From Algoriphagus sp. Y33 (GTDB lineage Bacteria; Bacteroidota; Bacteroidia; Cytophagales; Cyclobacteriaceae): 64,000 nt of DNA. This document shows positions 17,710 through 26,794 of the stretch, piece by piece. A program made the translations under genes and the position numbers. A model generated the notes under the pieces. It searched no databases. It worked only from the letters and a program-made list of their open reading frames with translations, and was not told where the DNA came from. Position 1 is the stretch's first letter. Every line of letters begins with the position of its first letter. The stretch spans positions 3,286,001 to 3,350,000 of the forward strand of contig NZ_CP061947.1 of assembly GCF_014838715.1 (NCBI RefSeq), in the 5' to 3' direction.

Positions 17710-19002
17710 TCAACTATTCATCAATTCCTCGATCTCCTCAGCTTCAACAGGGATATTTCGCATCAGATCAAAATAGCCTTTCCCTTCCTGAATCACAATA
17801 TTATTTTCCAATCTGACTCCCAGACCCTCTTCTGGAATATAGATCCCCGGCTCCACGGTAAATACCATCCCCGGCTTGATCGGTCCATGCATCGTGCCTA
17901 CATCATGTACATCCAATCCCAGATGATGGGAAGTACCGTGCATAAAGTACTTTTTGTATGCGGGCCAAGCCGGATCCTGATTTTTGATATCTGTCTGGTC
18001 TATCAATCCCAACCCAACCAATTCACTTTGCATGATCAATCCCACTTCCTTGTGATAGTCTTGAATAGTTGTTCCAATGATCAAAATGCGTGAAGCCTCC
18101 TTTTGCACCCGCAATACAGCATCATAAACGGCCCGCTGTCTCTCCGTAAACCTACCGCTCACCGGAATGGTACGGGTCATATCCGCATTGTAATTTCCAT
18201 ACTCTGCCCCCACATCCATCAGAAGCATTTCACCTGCCAGACATTCCTTATGATTTTCGATGTAATGGAGAACACAGGCAGATGCACCGGAAGCGATAAT
18301 GGGCTCATAGGCAAATCCTTTGCTACGGTTTCTTACAAACTCGTGCAGGTATTCAGCTTCGATTTCATATTCGGTGACCCCGGGTTTTACAAAAGAAAGA
18401 ATTCTTCTAAACCCTTTCTCTGTAATATTACATGCAGTCTGCAACTGATCAATTTCCTCCTTTTCCTTTACTCCTCTTAACTTATGCATGATAGGAGCTG
18501 AACGGTGGTAAGTATGTAGCGGAAAGCGCTTTTTGCACTCTTTGATAAATCGTGCATCCTTGGTTTCTACTACTACACCGGCACGCAAATGCTCATTGGT
18601 ATTCAGGTAGATATTGCAGCAAAGTGCCATTACTGTATTGAAGACCTGGTCAAAATTCGCCAGCCACTGAATATTTTTGATGCCGGAAGTGGCCTCGGCT
18701 TCTTCCTTGGTGTATTTATGCCCTTCCCAAATTGCAATATGCTCGTTGGTTTCCCTGAGAAAAAGAATTTCCCGCATGTGTGGATTAGGGCAGTCAGGGG
18801 CTACCAACAGGATGGTTTCTTCCTGATCTATTCCTGTCAGGTAAAATAAATCATTGTTCTGACGAAAACGCATCGTCCCGTCAGCATTGGTAGGCATGAT
18901 GTCATTGGAATGGAAAACTGCCACACTTCCTTCGGCAAGCTTGTAGCAAAATTTCTCGCGATTCTTGATATAAAGTGAACTGGAAAGAGGTTGATATTTC
19001 AT
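17710..19002 (-). CDS. pepP: Xaa-Pro aminopeptidase
   Basis: A 430-aa M24B metallopeptidase that removes N-terminal residues before proline in the cytoplasm. The aminopeptidase P N-terminal domain covers about residues 1-150. The catalytic part shows the metal-ligand segments LLMDVGAEYGNYNADMTR (two Asp), GTSHHLGLDVHD (His), TVEPGIYIP (Glu) and GVRLENNIVI (Glu). The start at 19002 (MKYQPLSS) is preferred: 14 extra codons upstream are translated repeat sequence and resemble the pseudo-N-terminus of an unrelated gene at 47737. Two to three tandem copies of that repeat lie directly upstream and must contain or displace its promoter. Confidence 0.9.
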   Translation of the reverse strand: MKYQPLSSSLYIKNREKFCYKLAEGSVAVFHSNDIMPTNADGTMRFRQNNDLFYLTGIDQEETILLVAPDCPNPHMREILFLRETNEHIAIWEGHKYTKEEAEATSGIKNIQWLANFDQVFNTVMALCCNIYLNTNEHLRAGVVVETKDARFIKECKKRFPLHTYHRSAPIMHKLRGVKEKEEIDQLQTACNITEKGFRRILSFVKPGVTEYEIEAEYLHEFVRNRSKGFAYEPIIASGASACVLHYIENHKECLAGEMLLMDVGAEYGNYNADMTRTIPVSGRFTERQRAVYDAVLRVQKEASRILIIGTTIQDYHKEVGLIMQSELVGLGLIDQTDIKNQDPAWPAYKKYFMHGTSHHLGLDVHDVGTMHGPIKPGMVFTVEPGIYIPEEGLGVRLENNIVIQEGKGYFDLMRNIPVEAEEIEELMNS

Positions 19003-19357
19003 GTGTTTATAATTGTTTTCTATTGGCCACATGGAATCTCGCACGGTTTATAATCATCCCACTGTGTGTCGTCTTCGACATGCTCGATTTCATCTGTTTA
19101 TAATTGATTTCAATGGTCATTACCTGTCCCGATATGTCGGGGTGGAATCTTTAACGATTAACCCGCCAACCGGCGGAACCCTGTGTGTTTCAATGATGAT
19201 TTTAATCGTGTCGATTTCATACGTTTATAATTTACTTTTTAGCGGCCATAATCTGTCCCGTCCGCAGCGGCGGATCGGGAGAATCCCGCATTACGGATAA
19301 TCATCCTTCCATGTAACGCATTTGACATGTCTGTCTGCCGCCAAACAGGCTCGATTT
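19003..19357 (-). repeat. tandem array of a dispersed repeat directly upstream of pepP
   Basis: Read on the minus strand, three units follow each other: 19357-19221, 19220-19094 and 19093-19003. Each begins (ATG)AAATCGA, includes an ACACA or GGCGGCAGACA block, a GATTC block, often a GGGACAG palindrome (CCCGACATATCGGG; CCGCCGGTTGGCGG) and ends TTATAAAC plus 2 nt before the next ATG. The last unit ends exactly at the pepP start codon. Units differ mainly in the palindrome block. A related unit precedes czcB at 47738-47826 and another is cut off at 1-100. Confidence 0.7.
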
Positions 19358-19481
19358 GCCCCTTTTTTTTCTGATTCTGAAACGGAAAGTTACTAATTCT
19401 ATGGTGAAAATTAGGTTAGAAATTCACCAAGAACCAATTTCCTGCGTTACTTTGTATATTACCGAAAGGGTAAATTATAGC

Positions 19482-20711
19482 ATGGAATTAAACATCAAAG
19501 AACTAAGTAACGGCATTCGGATTGTCCATCAGGAAGTTACCCATACCAGACTAGTTCACTGTGGATTTATATTAGATATAGGGAGTAGAGACGAGACCAA
19601 AGAACAAGAAGGGTTGGCTCACTTTTGGGAGCATATGGCCTTCAAAGGTACTAGAAAGCGCAAAACATTCCATATACTCAATCGACTGGAATCACTCGGT
19701 GGTGAACTCAATGCCTACACCACCAAAGAGAAGGTTTGCTTCTATGCCTCCACCCTTAAGGAACATTACGGCAAAGCCTCCGAATTACTGTTTGACATCA
19801 CCTTCAATAGTACTTTCCCTGAAAAACAGATCGAAAAGGAGCGTCAAGTTATTTTAGAGGAGATGGCCATGTATCGGGATTCGCCCGATGATGCGATACA
19901 GGATGAACTGGATGAGCTGGTTTTTGAGAATCATGCGCTGGGGAGAAATATTTTGGGTACAGAACAAACAGTCGGAAGCTTTACACAGCAGGACTTCTTC
20001 GATTTTATATCCACCCGATTGGACACTTCCAGACTGGTATTTTCAGTTGTGGGAAATATTTCTTTTCAGAAAGTGTTGCGCGGAATAGAAGGCTCTTTGT
20101 CCCAGATCCAGACAAAAAGAAGTCTATATATCCGAAATAACTTCACTAATTATACACCTAAGGTAAAAATCCAGGAACGGGACGTCAGTCAGTCACTCTG
20201 TGCTATTGGCCGACCGGCATTCTCCCTTTACAATCCCAATCGATTTAAGCTTTATCTTCTCAACAACATCCTGGGAGGCCCCAGTATGAACAGCCGTCTA
20301 AACCTCATGCTCCGTGAGAAACATGGTTATGTCTACAGTATCGAATCCAGCTATCAGCCTTTTTCAGATGTAGGTTTCTTTGGGATTTACTTTGGCACAG
20401 AGGGCAAAACGCTGAAAAAAGCCCAATCACTTGTTCTCAAAGAAATGAGCAAGTTGGCCAACGGGACTTTGGGAACACTTCAGCTTCATATGGCCAAAGA
20501 GCAAGCTATAGGACAAATGGCAATAGCTGAGGAAAACTACTCCGCTTTGATGCTGGTCTATGGCAAAAGCTTACTTGATCACGATAAAGTAGATCCTTTG
20601 GAAAACATCTTCAATCAAATCAGAAAAACTACAGGAAAAGATATACAGGAAATCGCGAGTGAAATCTTCAATCCGGACATGCTGACCTTTCTCACCTATA
20701 CCCCTCAATAA
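19482..20711 (+). CDS. M16 family zinc metallopeptidase
   Basis: A 409-aa processing-peptidase-like protein. The inverted zinc motif HxxEH is present as HFWEH (H47, E50, H51), and the third ligand Glu lies in the EKERQVILEEMAMYRD stretch. The second half has the catalytically inactive M16C-like domain with the LREKHGYVYSIESSY signature and a GIYFGTEG strand. Cytoplasmic or peripheral; substrates are unknown. The ATG at 19482 is chosen because 42 upstream codons in the same frame show no M16 similarity. A TTACTTTG box about 30 bp upstream may be the promoter. The methyltransferase gene follows after 2 bp. Confidence 0.88.
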   Translation: MELNIKELSNGIRIVHQEVTHTRLVHCGFILDIGSRDETKEQEGLAHFWEHMAFKGTRKRKTFHILNRLESLGGELNAYTTKEKVCFYASTLKEHYGKASELLFDITFNSTFPEKQIEKERQVILEEMAMYRDSPDDAIQDELDELVFENHALGRNILGTEQTVGSFTQQDFFDFISTRLDTSRLVFSVVGNISFQKVLRGIEGSLSQIQTKRSLYIRNNFTNYTPKVKIQERDVSQSLCAIGRPAFSLYNPNRFKLYLLNNILGGPSMNSRLNLMLREKHGYVYSIESSYQPFSDVGFFGIYFGTEGKTLKKAQSLVLKEMSKLANGTLGTLQLHMAKEQAIGQMAIAEENYSALMLVYGKSLLDHDKVDPLENIFNQIRKTTGKDIQEIASEIFNPDMLTFLTYTPQ

Positions 20712-20713
20712 TC

Positions 20714-21358
20714 ATGGAATTCATCGACCCAGCTCTTTTAACATATTGCGAAACTCACAGCAGTGAAGAGGATTATTTGCTAAAAAAGATCGCCAGAGAA
20801 ACTCAGGCGAAAGTAATGATGCCCCGCATGATCTCCGGTCATTTGCAGGGAAAAATGCTGGAACTTTTCACCAAAATGAAAAATCCAAAAACAATTTTGG
20901 AAATCGGTACATACACAGGGTATTCGGGAATCTGCATGGCAAGAGGACTCGATAAAGACGGGAAGTTGATCACCCTGGACATCAATGATGAGTTGGAAGT
21001 GATGGTACGTGGATTTTTTGAAGAAAGCGGTATTAATGACAAAATCGATTACAGATTAGGAAATGCCATGGAAATCATCCCTACACTACCGGGGCCTTTC
21101 GACATGGTATTTATAGATGCAGACAAAATAAACTACATCAACTATTATGAGCTGATAATCGACAAGATGAATCCAGGGGGGATTATTTTAGCCGACAATG
21201 TGCTGTGGTCCGGGAAAATTTTGGCAGACGAAAGCCGACAAATAGACAAGAATACACAGGCAATTTTAGACTTTAATGCCCTAATCCAGAATGATCCCAG
21301 GGTAGAAAACGCCTTGCTTCCCATACGCGACGGAGTGATGATGGCAAGAAAAATCTAA
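20714..21358 (+). CDS. class I SAM-dependent O-methyltransferase
   Basis: A 214-aa methyltransferase of the caffeoyl-CoA/catechol O-methyltransferase family (methyltransf_3). Motif I is ILEIGTYTGYSG (about 55-66); the metal-binding Asp is in FDMVFIDADK (about 131-140); ILADNVLWSG follows. Such enzymes methylate small hydroxylated aromatics using a divalent metal. Only 2 bp separate it from the M16 peptidase gene, so they are co-transcribed, an arrangement I recall from other Bacteroidota but cannot verify here. Confidence 0.85.
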   Translation: MEFIDPALLTYCETHSSEEDYLLKKIARETQAKVMMPRMISGHLQGKMLELFTKMKNPKTILEIGTYTGYSGICMARGLDKDGKLITLDINDELEVMVRGFFEESGINDKIDYRLGNAMEIIPTLPGPFDMVFIDADKINYINYYELIIDKMNPGGIILADNVLWSGKILADESRQIDKNTQAILDFNALIQNDPRVENALLPIRDGVMMARKI

Positions 21359-21424
21359 GGTAAACGAAAAGGGGAATCATTTTTGCTAAAATGAGCCCGA
21401 AACGACGATGAAAGCCTTTTTCGA

Positions 21425-22999
21425 ATGAAAAAAACACAAATCACCTATTTAATTTTCATCCTGCTAGTACTTTTTGGCCGAGAGTCCATGGCTCAAATCC
21501 CACAAGTCCCTGCTGAACTGGAATTTGCAGACCTTATCGTAAGAATCAATTCTCAGGCACGTCGTGAAATCCAATTAGATGTGGACGCACAATATCGCAA
21601 CCCCTCCTATTTCAAAATCAAGCAGGAACGGGTCAATCTGTATATGCCCATCATCGAACGGGAGCTTAGAAATGCAGGAGTACCTGTGGATCTAAAATAC
21701 CTGGTAATTCAGGAAAGTGGGCTGATCGGAGATGCAGTGTCCACCTCAAATGCAGTTGGCTTTTGGCAGTTTAAGCAAGGAACCGCCGAAGAGGTCTTTC
21801 TTAGAGTAGACAATCAAATCGATGAGCGAAAAAACATCGTTTCTTCTACTAAGGGCGCAGCACTGTACCTGCAAAAACACAACAATTCATTCGACAACTG
21901 GATGTGCGCCTTGGTATCCTATCAGATGGGCTTGGGTGGAGCCAAAGCTTACTTTGGATCTCAATACAATGGGAAGCGCATAGTAGATGTGGACCGCAAT
22001 AGCCACTGGTATTTCAAGAAATTCCTAGCCCATAAAATCGCATTTGGAAGCCCAACGGTAATGCTTACCAATAGCGGACGCTATATGGTAGAAGAGCGTG
22101 TTCAAGGCCCTACAACACTCACAGCCCTTGCTAAAAAATACGGGGTAACCGAGAAGCATTTACAAGAATACAACCTGTGGACCCGCAACGGGAAAATCCC
22201 CGGAGACAGGGCTTACACAGTGGTCTATGTGAAAGATGGGTCAGCACCTATCCAGCAGGCAGTCATCGCTGCCGCACAGCCGCAAACCGGAGGACAGGCA
22301 GTAGTTACAAGCTCTTCTCCTGTTTATAAGCAAGCCGATTCTTATCCTAGAATAGCAGGAAACACCACCAAAGCTTCACTGCCTGATCAGATCAAAGTAA
22401 ACAACCTCGACGGTGTACAAGCTGCTCAAGCTACAACCCTGGGTACATTTTCTGATCGCATAGGGGTCAAAGAAAACAAACTCAGAAGACTGAATGACCT
22501 TGACAAAGGGGAGCGTGTCGAAGCCGGAGAATATTATTATACGGAGAAAAAGAAAGCCAGTGCAGAAGTCGCTACCCATATTGTAAGACCCGGTGAAACG
22601 CTCTGGAGCATCTCCCAAAAATACGGCATTAAACTAGCTGCTCTTAAGTCCAAAAATAGAATTAGAAAAGACAGGGATTTAAAAGCCGGGATGGTACTCA
22701 ACCTACAGGAGCATAGAAAACGTGGTGAGGAAATACCAAGGGTAAAGCTGAATACCCCGGCACCGGCCAGACAGGCAGTCGCCACCACTACTTCCGTTGC
22801 TTCACCTAGCCCTGCTGCCCAAGATAACACTTCAGTAGCACAGCCCTCCAGAATTACGCATACTGTGAGCAGTGGGGAAACATTATTTGCCATTAGTAAA
22901 AAATACGGAGTGACTGTCAATCAATTGAAAGACTGGAACAATATTGGAACTCAAAATATCATATCCATTGGGCAGAAATTGGTTATCTTTCGCCCCTAA
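21425..22999 (+). CDS. MltD-like lytic transglycosylase with LysM repeats
   Basis: A 524-aa secreted or envelope enzyme. Signal peptide is about 1-23 (cut after SMA). The SLT domain (about 60-200) has the catalytic Glu97 in IQESGL and the GFWQFKQGTA and SYQMGLGGAKAY motifs. Further on are a LysM-like segment (about 215-265) and two clear LysM domains (about 389-432 starting HIVRPGETLWSISQKYG, and 478-523 starting HTVSSGETLFAISKKYG). Linkers are Ala/Pro/Gln rich. It cleaves peptidoglycan glycan strands to 1,6-anhydro products in the periplasm. The DUF3078 gene begins 23 bp later. Confidence 0.88.
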   Translation: MKKTQITYLIFILLVLFGRESMAQIPQVPAELEFADLIVRINSQARREIQLDVDAQYRNPSYFKIKQERVNLYMPIIERELRNAGVPVDLKYLVIQESGLIGDAVSTSNAVGFWQFKQGTAEEVFLRVDNQIDERKNIVSSTKGAALYLQKHNNSFDNWMCALVSYQMGLGGAKAYFGSQYNGKRIVDVDRNSHWYFKKFLAHKIAFGSPTVMLTNSGRYMVEERVQGPTTLTALAKKYGVTEKHLQEYNLWTRNGKIPGDRAYTVVYVKDGSAPIQQAVIAAAQPQTGGQAVVTSSSPVYKQADSYPRIAGNTTKASLPDQIKVNNLDGVQAAQATTLGTFSDRIGVKENKLRRLNDLDKGERVEAGEYYYTEKKKASAEVATHIVRPGETLWSISQKYGIKLAALKSKNRIRKDRDLKAGMVLNLQEHRKRGEEIPRVKLNTPAPARQAVATTTSVASPSPAAQDNTSVAQPSRITHTVSSGETLFAISKKYGVTVNQLKDWNNIGTQNIISIGQKLVIFRP

Positions 23000-23022
23000 T
23001 CTGCAATCCCTAAGCTTTTTAA

Positions 23023-24015
23023 ATGTCAAAGTATCTCCCGGTTTTTGGATTATTCCTACTGTGCCTCAGCCATACCATTCAGGCTCAGGATAGGCAATTC
23101 ATTCCTGACACTGTACTGATCAACGGCGACACCTTGCTGATGCTTGGAGATTCCTTACTGATAGAAGAACCTAAAAAAGAAATCTTCTGGAAGACGGGGG
23201 GAAATTACAATCTCAATATACAACAGGTTACCTTGTCAAACTGGGCTGCAGGCGGATCGAGTACATTTGCACTAAATTCAGGTTTGACTCTTTTTGCAAA
23301 TTACAAGAAAGACAATAAAGTCTGGGATACCCAACTTACGGTAAGTTTGGGCTTCAACAGACAGGATGACAGATCTTACAGAACTCGAAAAACCAACGAC
23401 AACTTTACCTTTGTCACTAACTATGGTAGAGAACTATCAAAATTCTTCTATTTATCCACCCAGTTAGACGCAAGGGCCCAACTCCTTGCAGGATATAAAT
23501 ACACTAGACCTTCTGGAAGTGATCGGGATGAGCGAACCAAAATATCAGACCTACTTTCCCCTGGCTATATACAATCTTCTACGGGTCTTAATTACAGAAA
23601 AACCTACAACGATAAAAGTAAATTTTCTGTAATCCTATCCCCTTTCACGGGTAGATTTACTATTGTTTTAGACGATTCGTTAAGCAGAGCCGGTGCATTC
23701 GGGATAGTTCCCGGAGAAAATGTACGGGCTGAGGCTGGGGTTTCCATTGCTGCTTCTGTGGTGGACGTTCAGTTGATGAAAAATATCACATGGAAATCCG
23801 ACCTTAATTTATTCTCCAATTACGAGGTATTTGGAAACATGGTAGTCAACTTCAATTCCGTGATTAGAATGAAAGTAAATAAATTCATTTCAACCCGGAT
23901 AGAAACGGTGCTTATTTATGATGAAGAGGTATTTATCAACCAAGATGATGGCACTTCCAAGCAAGCTGTGCAGCTGCAAAACCTCATCAACTTTGGGATA
24001 TCCCTGGATTTTTAG
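23023..24015 (+). CDS. DUF3078 outer-membrane beta-barrel protein
   Basis: A 330-aa secreted protein with a signal peptide (about 1-21, HTIQAQ). The DUF3078 signature NLNIQQVTLSNWAAGGSSTF starts near residue 62. The rest alternates strands with aromatic ends and closes with LINFGISLDF, a typical outer-membrane barrel end with a final Phe. Function in Bacteroidota is unknown. It follows the transglycosylase gene and its stop codon overlaps the stop codon of the converging dnaX tail. Confidence 0.8.
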   Translation: MSKYLPVFGLFLLCLSHTIQAQDRQFIPDTVLINGDTLLMLGDSLLIEEPKKEIFWKTGGNYNLNIQQVTLSNWAAGGSSTFALNSGLTLFANYKKDNKVWDTQLTVSLGFNRQDDRSYRTRKTNDNFTFVTNYGRELSKFFYLSTQLDARAQLLAGYKYTRPSGSDRDERTKISDLLSPGYIQSSTGLNYRKTYNDKSKFSVILSPFTGRFTIVLDDSLSRAGAFGIVPGENVRAEAGVSIAASVVDVQLMKNITWKSDLNLFSNYEVFGNMVVNFNSVIRMKVNKFISTRIETVLIYDEEVFINQDDGTSKQAVQLQNLINFGISLDF

Positions 24016-25735
24016 AAATCTGTCTCCAATCCAAATCTGCGCTGAAACTCCCCCAGTGCCGCATGCTTGTCCTTCAAAAAATTGAATTTATCAGTACTTG
24101 TATAGAGTTTATTACGCTCAGATTCCAATTCCTCCTTCAGTTCCAATTCCACTTTAAACTGATTGACCTTACCCAGTTCTCTGACAATCCGAACAAGCTC
24201 CGGTTTCATCTTCAACGCAAGCTCTTCCTGCACATGCCCCATTACTTCCAGAACTACCTTCCCCTCCCCGTTCATTCTCATAGCTTGCCCGAGAATGGCC
24301 AGTTCCATACTTTTCCCAAGCTTCTGGAAGTGTTCTCTTACGTTTGGAAACACCTCATCCAAAATCCCCTGCGTGAGATCTCTTCCCTTCTGTATTACTT
24401 CGACTACCTCTTCGCTAACCTTTGCTTTGGCATTCTCAAGCTCAACCTTGGCCTTTTGATCAGCCAATTGTTTGGTATGCCCAAGGTTTTTTGGAATAGA
24501 AATAGTCTTCAGTAGACCAGACTTAGAAGTGCCGGAAGAAGTAGGAAGGGAAATAGGCTCTTTAAGTGGCTCAGGAGCTACTTCTGTCAGACTTTTTTTT
24601 TTGCGTCTTCAGCCGCAATCATAGAGAGGCGGAACGCCTGCGGAAGCTTAGCCATTTTCATCAATGCCAATTCCACATGCAACCGCTGATTTTTAGAAGT
24701 TTTGTAATTGATATCGCAGTAGTTGGCGATGTTCAGAGCCGAAAGCAAAAAGGAGGCAGAAGTTGCTTCTGTCTGCTGCAAATAGCGTTCTTTAGCCGAT
24801 TCAGAAACTTCTATCAATTCCACAGTCTCGGGATCCTTGGCAACCAAAAGGTCTCTGAAATGTTCACAAAGTCCAACTATGAAATTATGACCATCAAACC
24901 CTTTCTTTAAAATCTCATCAAAAATCAACAAGACCCTGGAAAGATCTTCCGAGACCAATGCATCCACGACTTTGAAATAATAATCATAATCTAAAATATG
25001 GAGATTGCCGATGGTTTCTTGATAAGTGACCTTTTTCCCGGCGGAATACGTCACTATCAAATCAAACATAGACAAGGCATCCCTTAGCGCCCCATCAGCT
25101 TTGGTGGCAATTAATCGAAGTGCTTCATCTTCATAATCTACCGTTTCCTTCTCTGCGATGTACTTGAGGTGTACCGCGATGTCTTTGATCTGAATTCTAT
25201 TGAAATCAAAAATCTGGCACCGCGAAAGAATAGTAGGTATGATTTTATGCTTTTCGGTTGTAGCCAAAATAAAAATAGCATACTTCGGAGGTTCTTCCAA
25301 GGTCTTCAAAAAGGCATTAAAGGCCTGGTTGGACAGCATGTGAACCTCATCAATGATGTAGACTTTGTACTGCCCTTTTTGGGGGGCATATCGTACTTGG
25401 TCTACCAGATTACGAATGTCATCTACCGAGTTGTTCGAAGCAGCATCGAGTTCGTAGATATTGAAAGAGCTATTGTTCTGAAAAGAGACACAGGACTCAC
25501 ATTCACCGCAGGCTTCAAAATCTGCCTGAAGATTTTCACAGTTAATCGTCTTCGCTAGGATACGGGCACAGGTAGTTTTACCCACCCCACGTGGACCACA
25601 AAACAAAAAAGCCTGGGCTAAGTGATTGTTTTTTATGGCATTCTGAAGCGTGGTAGTAATATGCTGCTGCCCAACTACGCTTTTGAAATCTGCCGGTCTG
25701 TATTTTCTTGCCGAAACGACGAAATTTTCCATCAC
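24012..25735 (-). CDS. dnaX: DNA polymerase III gamma/tau subunit, -1 frameshift needed for tau
   Basis: Clamp-loader ATPase of the replisome. The first frame (25735-24587) encodes 382 aa with Walker A GPRGVGKT (47-54), zinc ligands C66, C76, C79 and C82, Walker B IIDEVHML (D129, E130) and the SRC sensor motif. It stops at TGA two codons after a run of ten A. A -1 shift at this run opens a second frame to 24012, adding about 193 residues: a Ser/Pro/Lys linker and a helical C-terminal domain with KDKHAALGEFQRRFGLETDF. The full product would be 574 aa. This fits gamma made in frame 0 and tau made by frameshift, as in E. coli dnaX but with the reverse roles of slip strength unknown. A sequencing or real homopolymer indel is the alternative. 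Confidence 0.85.
24565..24602 (-). promoter_or_regulatory. candidate -1 frameshift site in dnaX
   Basis: On the minus strand ten A (24602-24593) are read as AAA AAA AAA in frame 0, allowing tandem slippage by -1 or transcript slippage. The frame-0 stop TGA comes after one more codon. Ten nt past the A-run there is a hairpin AGTAGCT-CCTG-AGCCACT (24582-24565; six of seven pairs), at a distance typical for a stimulatory structure. Confidence 0.65.
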
Positions 25736-25991
25736 CGCAAGATATAAAAAACTCTATACTCGGGAAGCCTGAAAAATCGCAATTTGAGACAATTTTCGCT
25801 AATTATTTGAGCACTAGGAAGATGAAATATAAGAGAATTAGAAGATTGATTTTGGTGGGTTGAAAGTAGGAAGGAAATAAAGTTGTAGAGTATGTCAAAG
25901 TCGCAGAGACATCAGCACCACCAAAAAGCGGATTATGGCATTTTGGAATTTATGTTTAAAATTTCCCACACGAAATTCTTAACAGCTCCAC

Positions 25992-26018
25992 TTTGGAACG
26001 AAAATACAATTAACTTTG
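25992..26018 (+). promoter_or_regulatory. ssrA promoter
   Basis: A perfect TAnnTTTG box, TAACTTTG, lies at 26011-26018 with a TTTG at 25992-25995 as possible -33 element (spacer 15 nt, shorter than usual). It is 16 nt before the mature tmRNA 5' end, leaving room for a short 5' leader cut off by RNase P. The rest of the gap 25736-25991 has nothing else I can support. Confidence 0.55.
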
Positions 26019-26034
26019 TAATCCAAATTCAAAT

Positions 26035-26433
26035 GGGGCTGACCGGTTTTGACAGTAAGTGTAAAGATCGGGCTCGCATGCAGGCTGGAGTATGTATGGC
26101 CTTAAAAAATTCATACGCACTATAAATGGCGAAGAATCTTACGCTATGGCTGCCTAATCTTACCTTAACAGGAAAGAAAGCTTAAAGGGTTGAGTTACGA
26201 GAGTAATTCCCCGGCCACATCTCACCGCCCGTTGTCTGATCCGGGTGGATCTGAGGTGTCGACTTGACCGGACTGCGGCCTGTGATGCTATTAAGCAGGT
26301 CTAAGACAAATAGCTAAGCCGGATTCAGGTGTGTCACCCAGCATAATCCGGTCGAAAATCCAACAGGTGACTAAGCATGTAGACGGTACGTTGTTTCCTT
26401 ATCTGGACGCGAGTTCGAATCTCGCCAGCTCCA
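26035..26433 (+). ncRNA. ssrA: tmRNA (transfer-messenger RNA)
   Basis: It rescues stalled ribosomes and tags the nascent peptide. The 5' end GGGGCTG pairs with CAGCTCC near the 3' end (26427-26433 region, discriminator A at 26433; CCA is not encoded). The T-arm GAGTTCGAATCTC is intact. The tag reading frame at about 26125-26154 encodes GEESYAMAA followed by TAA, a Bacteroidota-style tag. Length is 399 nt. The 3' end is a classic site for tyrosine-integrase insertion, and an integrase gene follows. Confidence 0.95.
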
Positions 26434-26567
26434 CGGAAAAAGCTAAAAAAAAGTTGAAGAAATTATACAAAATGACTTCAATAAATTGATTAAAAGGAAT
26501 TAAATAGCTGATTAACAGTCTTTTAATTTTAGATTATCAGATTTTAGCTTTTCAGAATTGTAAAATT

Positions 26568-26603
26568 AAAGCCTGCAAAAAGACTCTTTGCAGGCTTTTT
26601 TTT
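26568..26603 (+). terminator. rho-independent terminator downstream of ssrA
   Basis: Stem AAAGCCTGCAAA/TTTGCAGGCTTT with a 7-nt loop, followed by a run of T. It lies 134 bp beyond the tmRNA 3' end. If the island inserted at the tmRNA end, this terminator belongs to the island side. Confidence 0.9.
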
Positions 26604-26714
26604 GTGGCTAAAACCACCAAAATCTTCACAATTACTCAAAATTCAGTTGCGTCATTCGTGTAGTTCGGCTTCTCCCAAAAAAAAGACGCTGGCTGGAAGT
26701 CATAGTTAACTGAT

Positions 26715-26730
26715 TATGAACATGTTCATA
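26715..26730. promoter_or_regulatory. 16-bp perfect palindrome upstream of the integrase
   Basis: TATGAACATGTTCATA is a perfect palindrome about 65 bp before the integrase start codon. It could be an operator for an integrase regulator or an accessory site for excision proteins. No binding protein can be named. The rest of the gap 26604-26794 shows no gene. Confidence 0.45.
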
Positions 26731-26794
26731 TATTGAGCTTCTTGTTATTTAGAGCCTGATTTTCGAGTTTTATTTAACTTTAAACTAATTTGTC

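Noticed and set aside
19003..19044. N-terminal extension of pepP (MRDSMWPIENNYKH)
   Set aside because: These codons are translated repeat sequence; an unrelated gene at 47779 shows the same kind of extension. The true start is at 19002.
24012..25735. dnaX as a plain pseudogene
   Set aside because: Both parts are well kept and the break is exactly at an A10 run with a downstream hairpin; frameshifting is the simpler reading.
25983..25991. CAGCTCCAC before tmRNA, like the tmRNA 3' end
   Set aside because: Only nine bases, on the wrong side for an attachment repeat; the same word also occurs by chance inside the dehydrogenase gene.
25892..26125. Plus-strand 77-codon frame before and over the tmRNA
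   Set aside because: It overlaps the tmRNA promoter and the first 90 bases of tmRNA and has no protein-like features.
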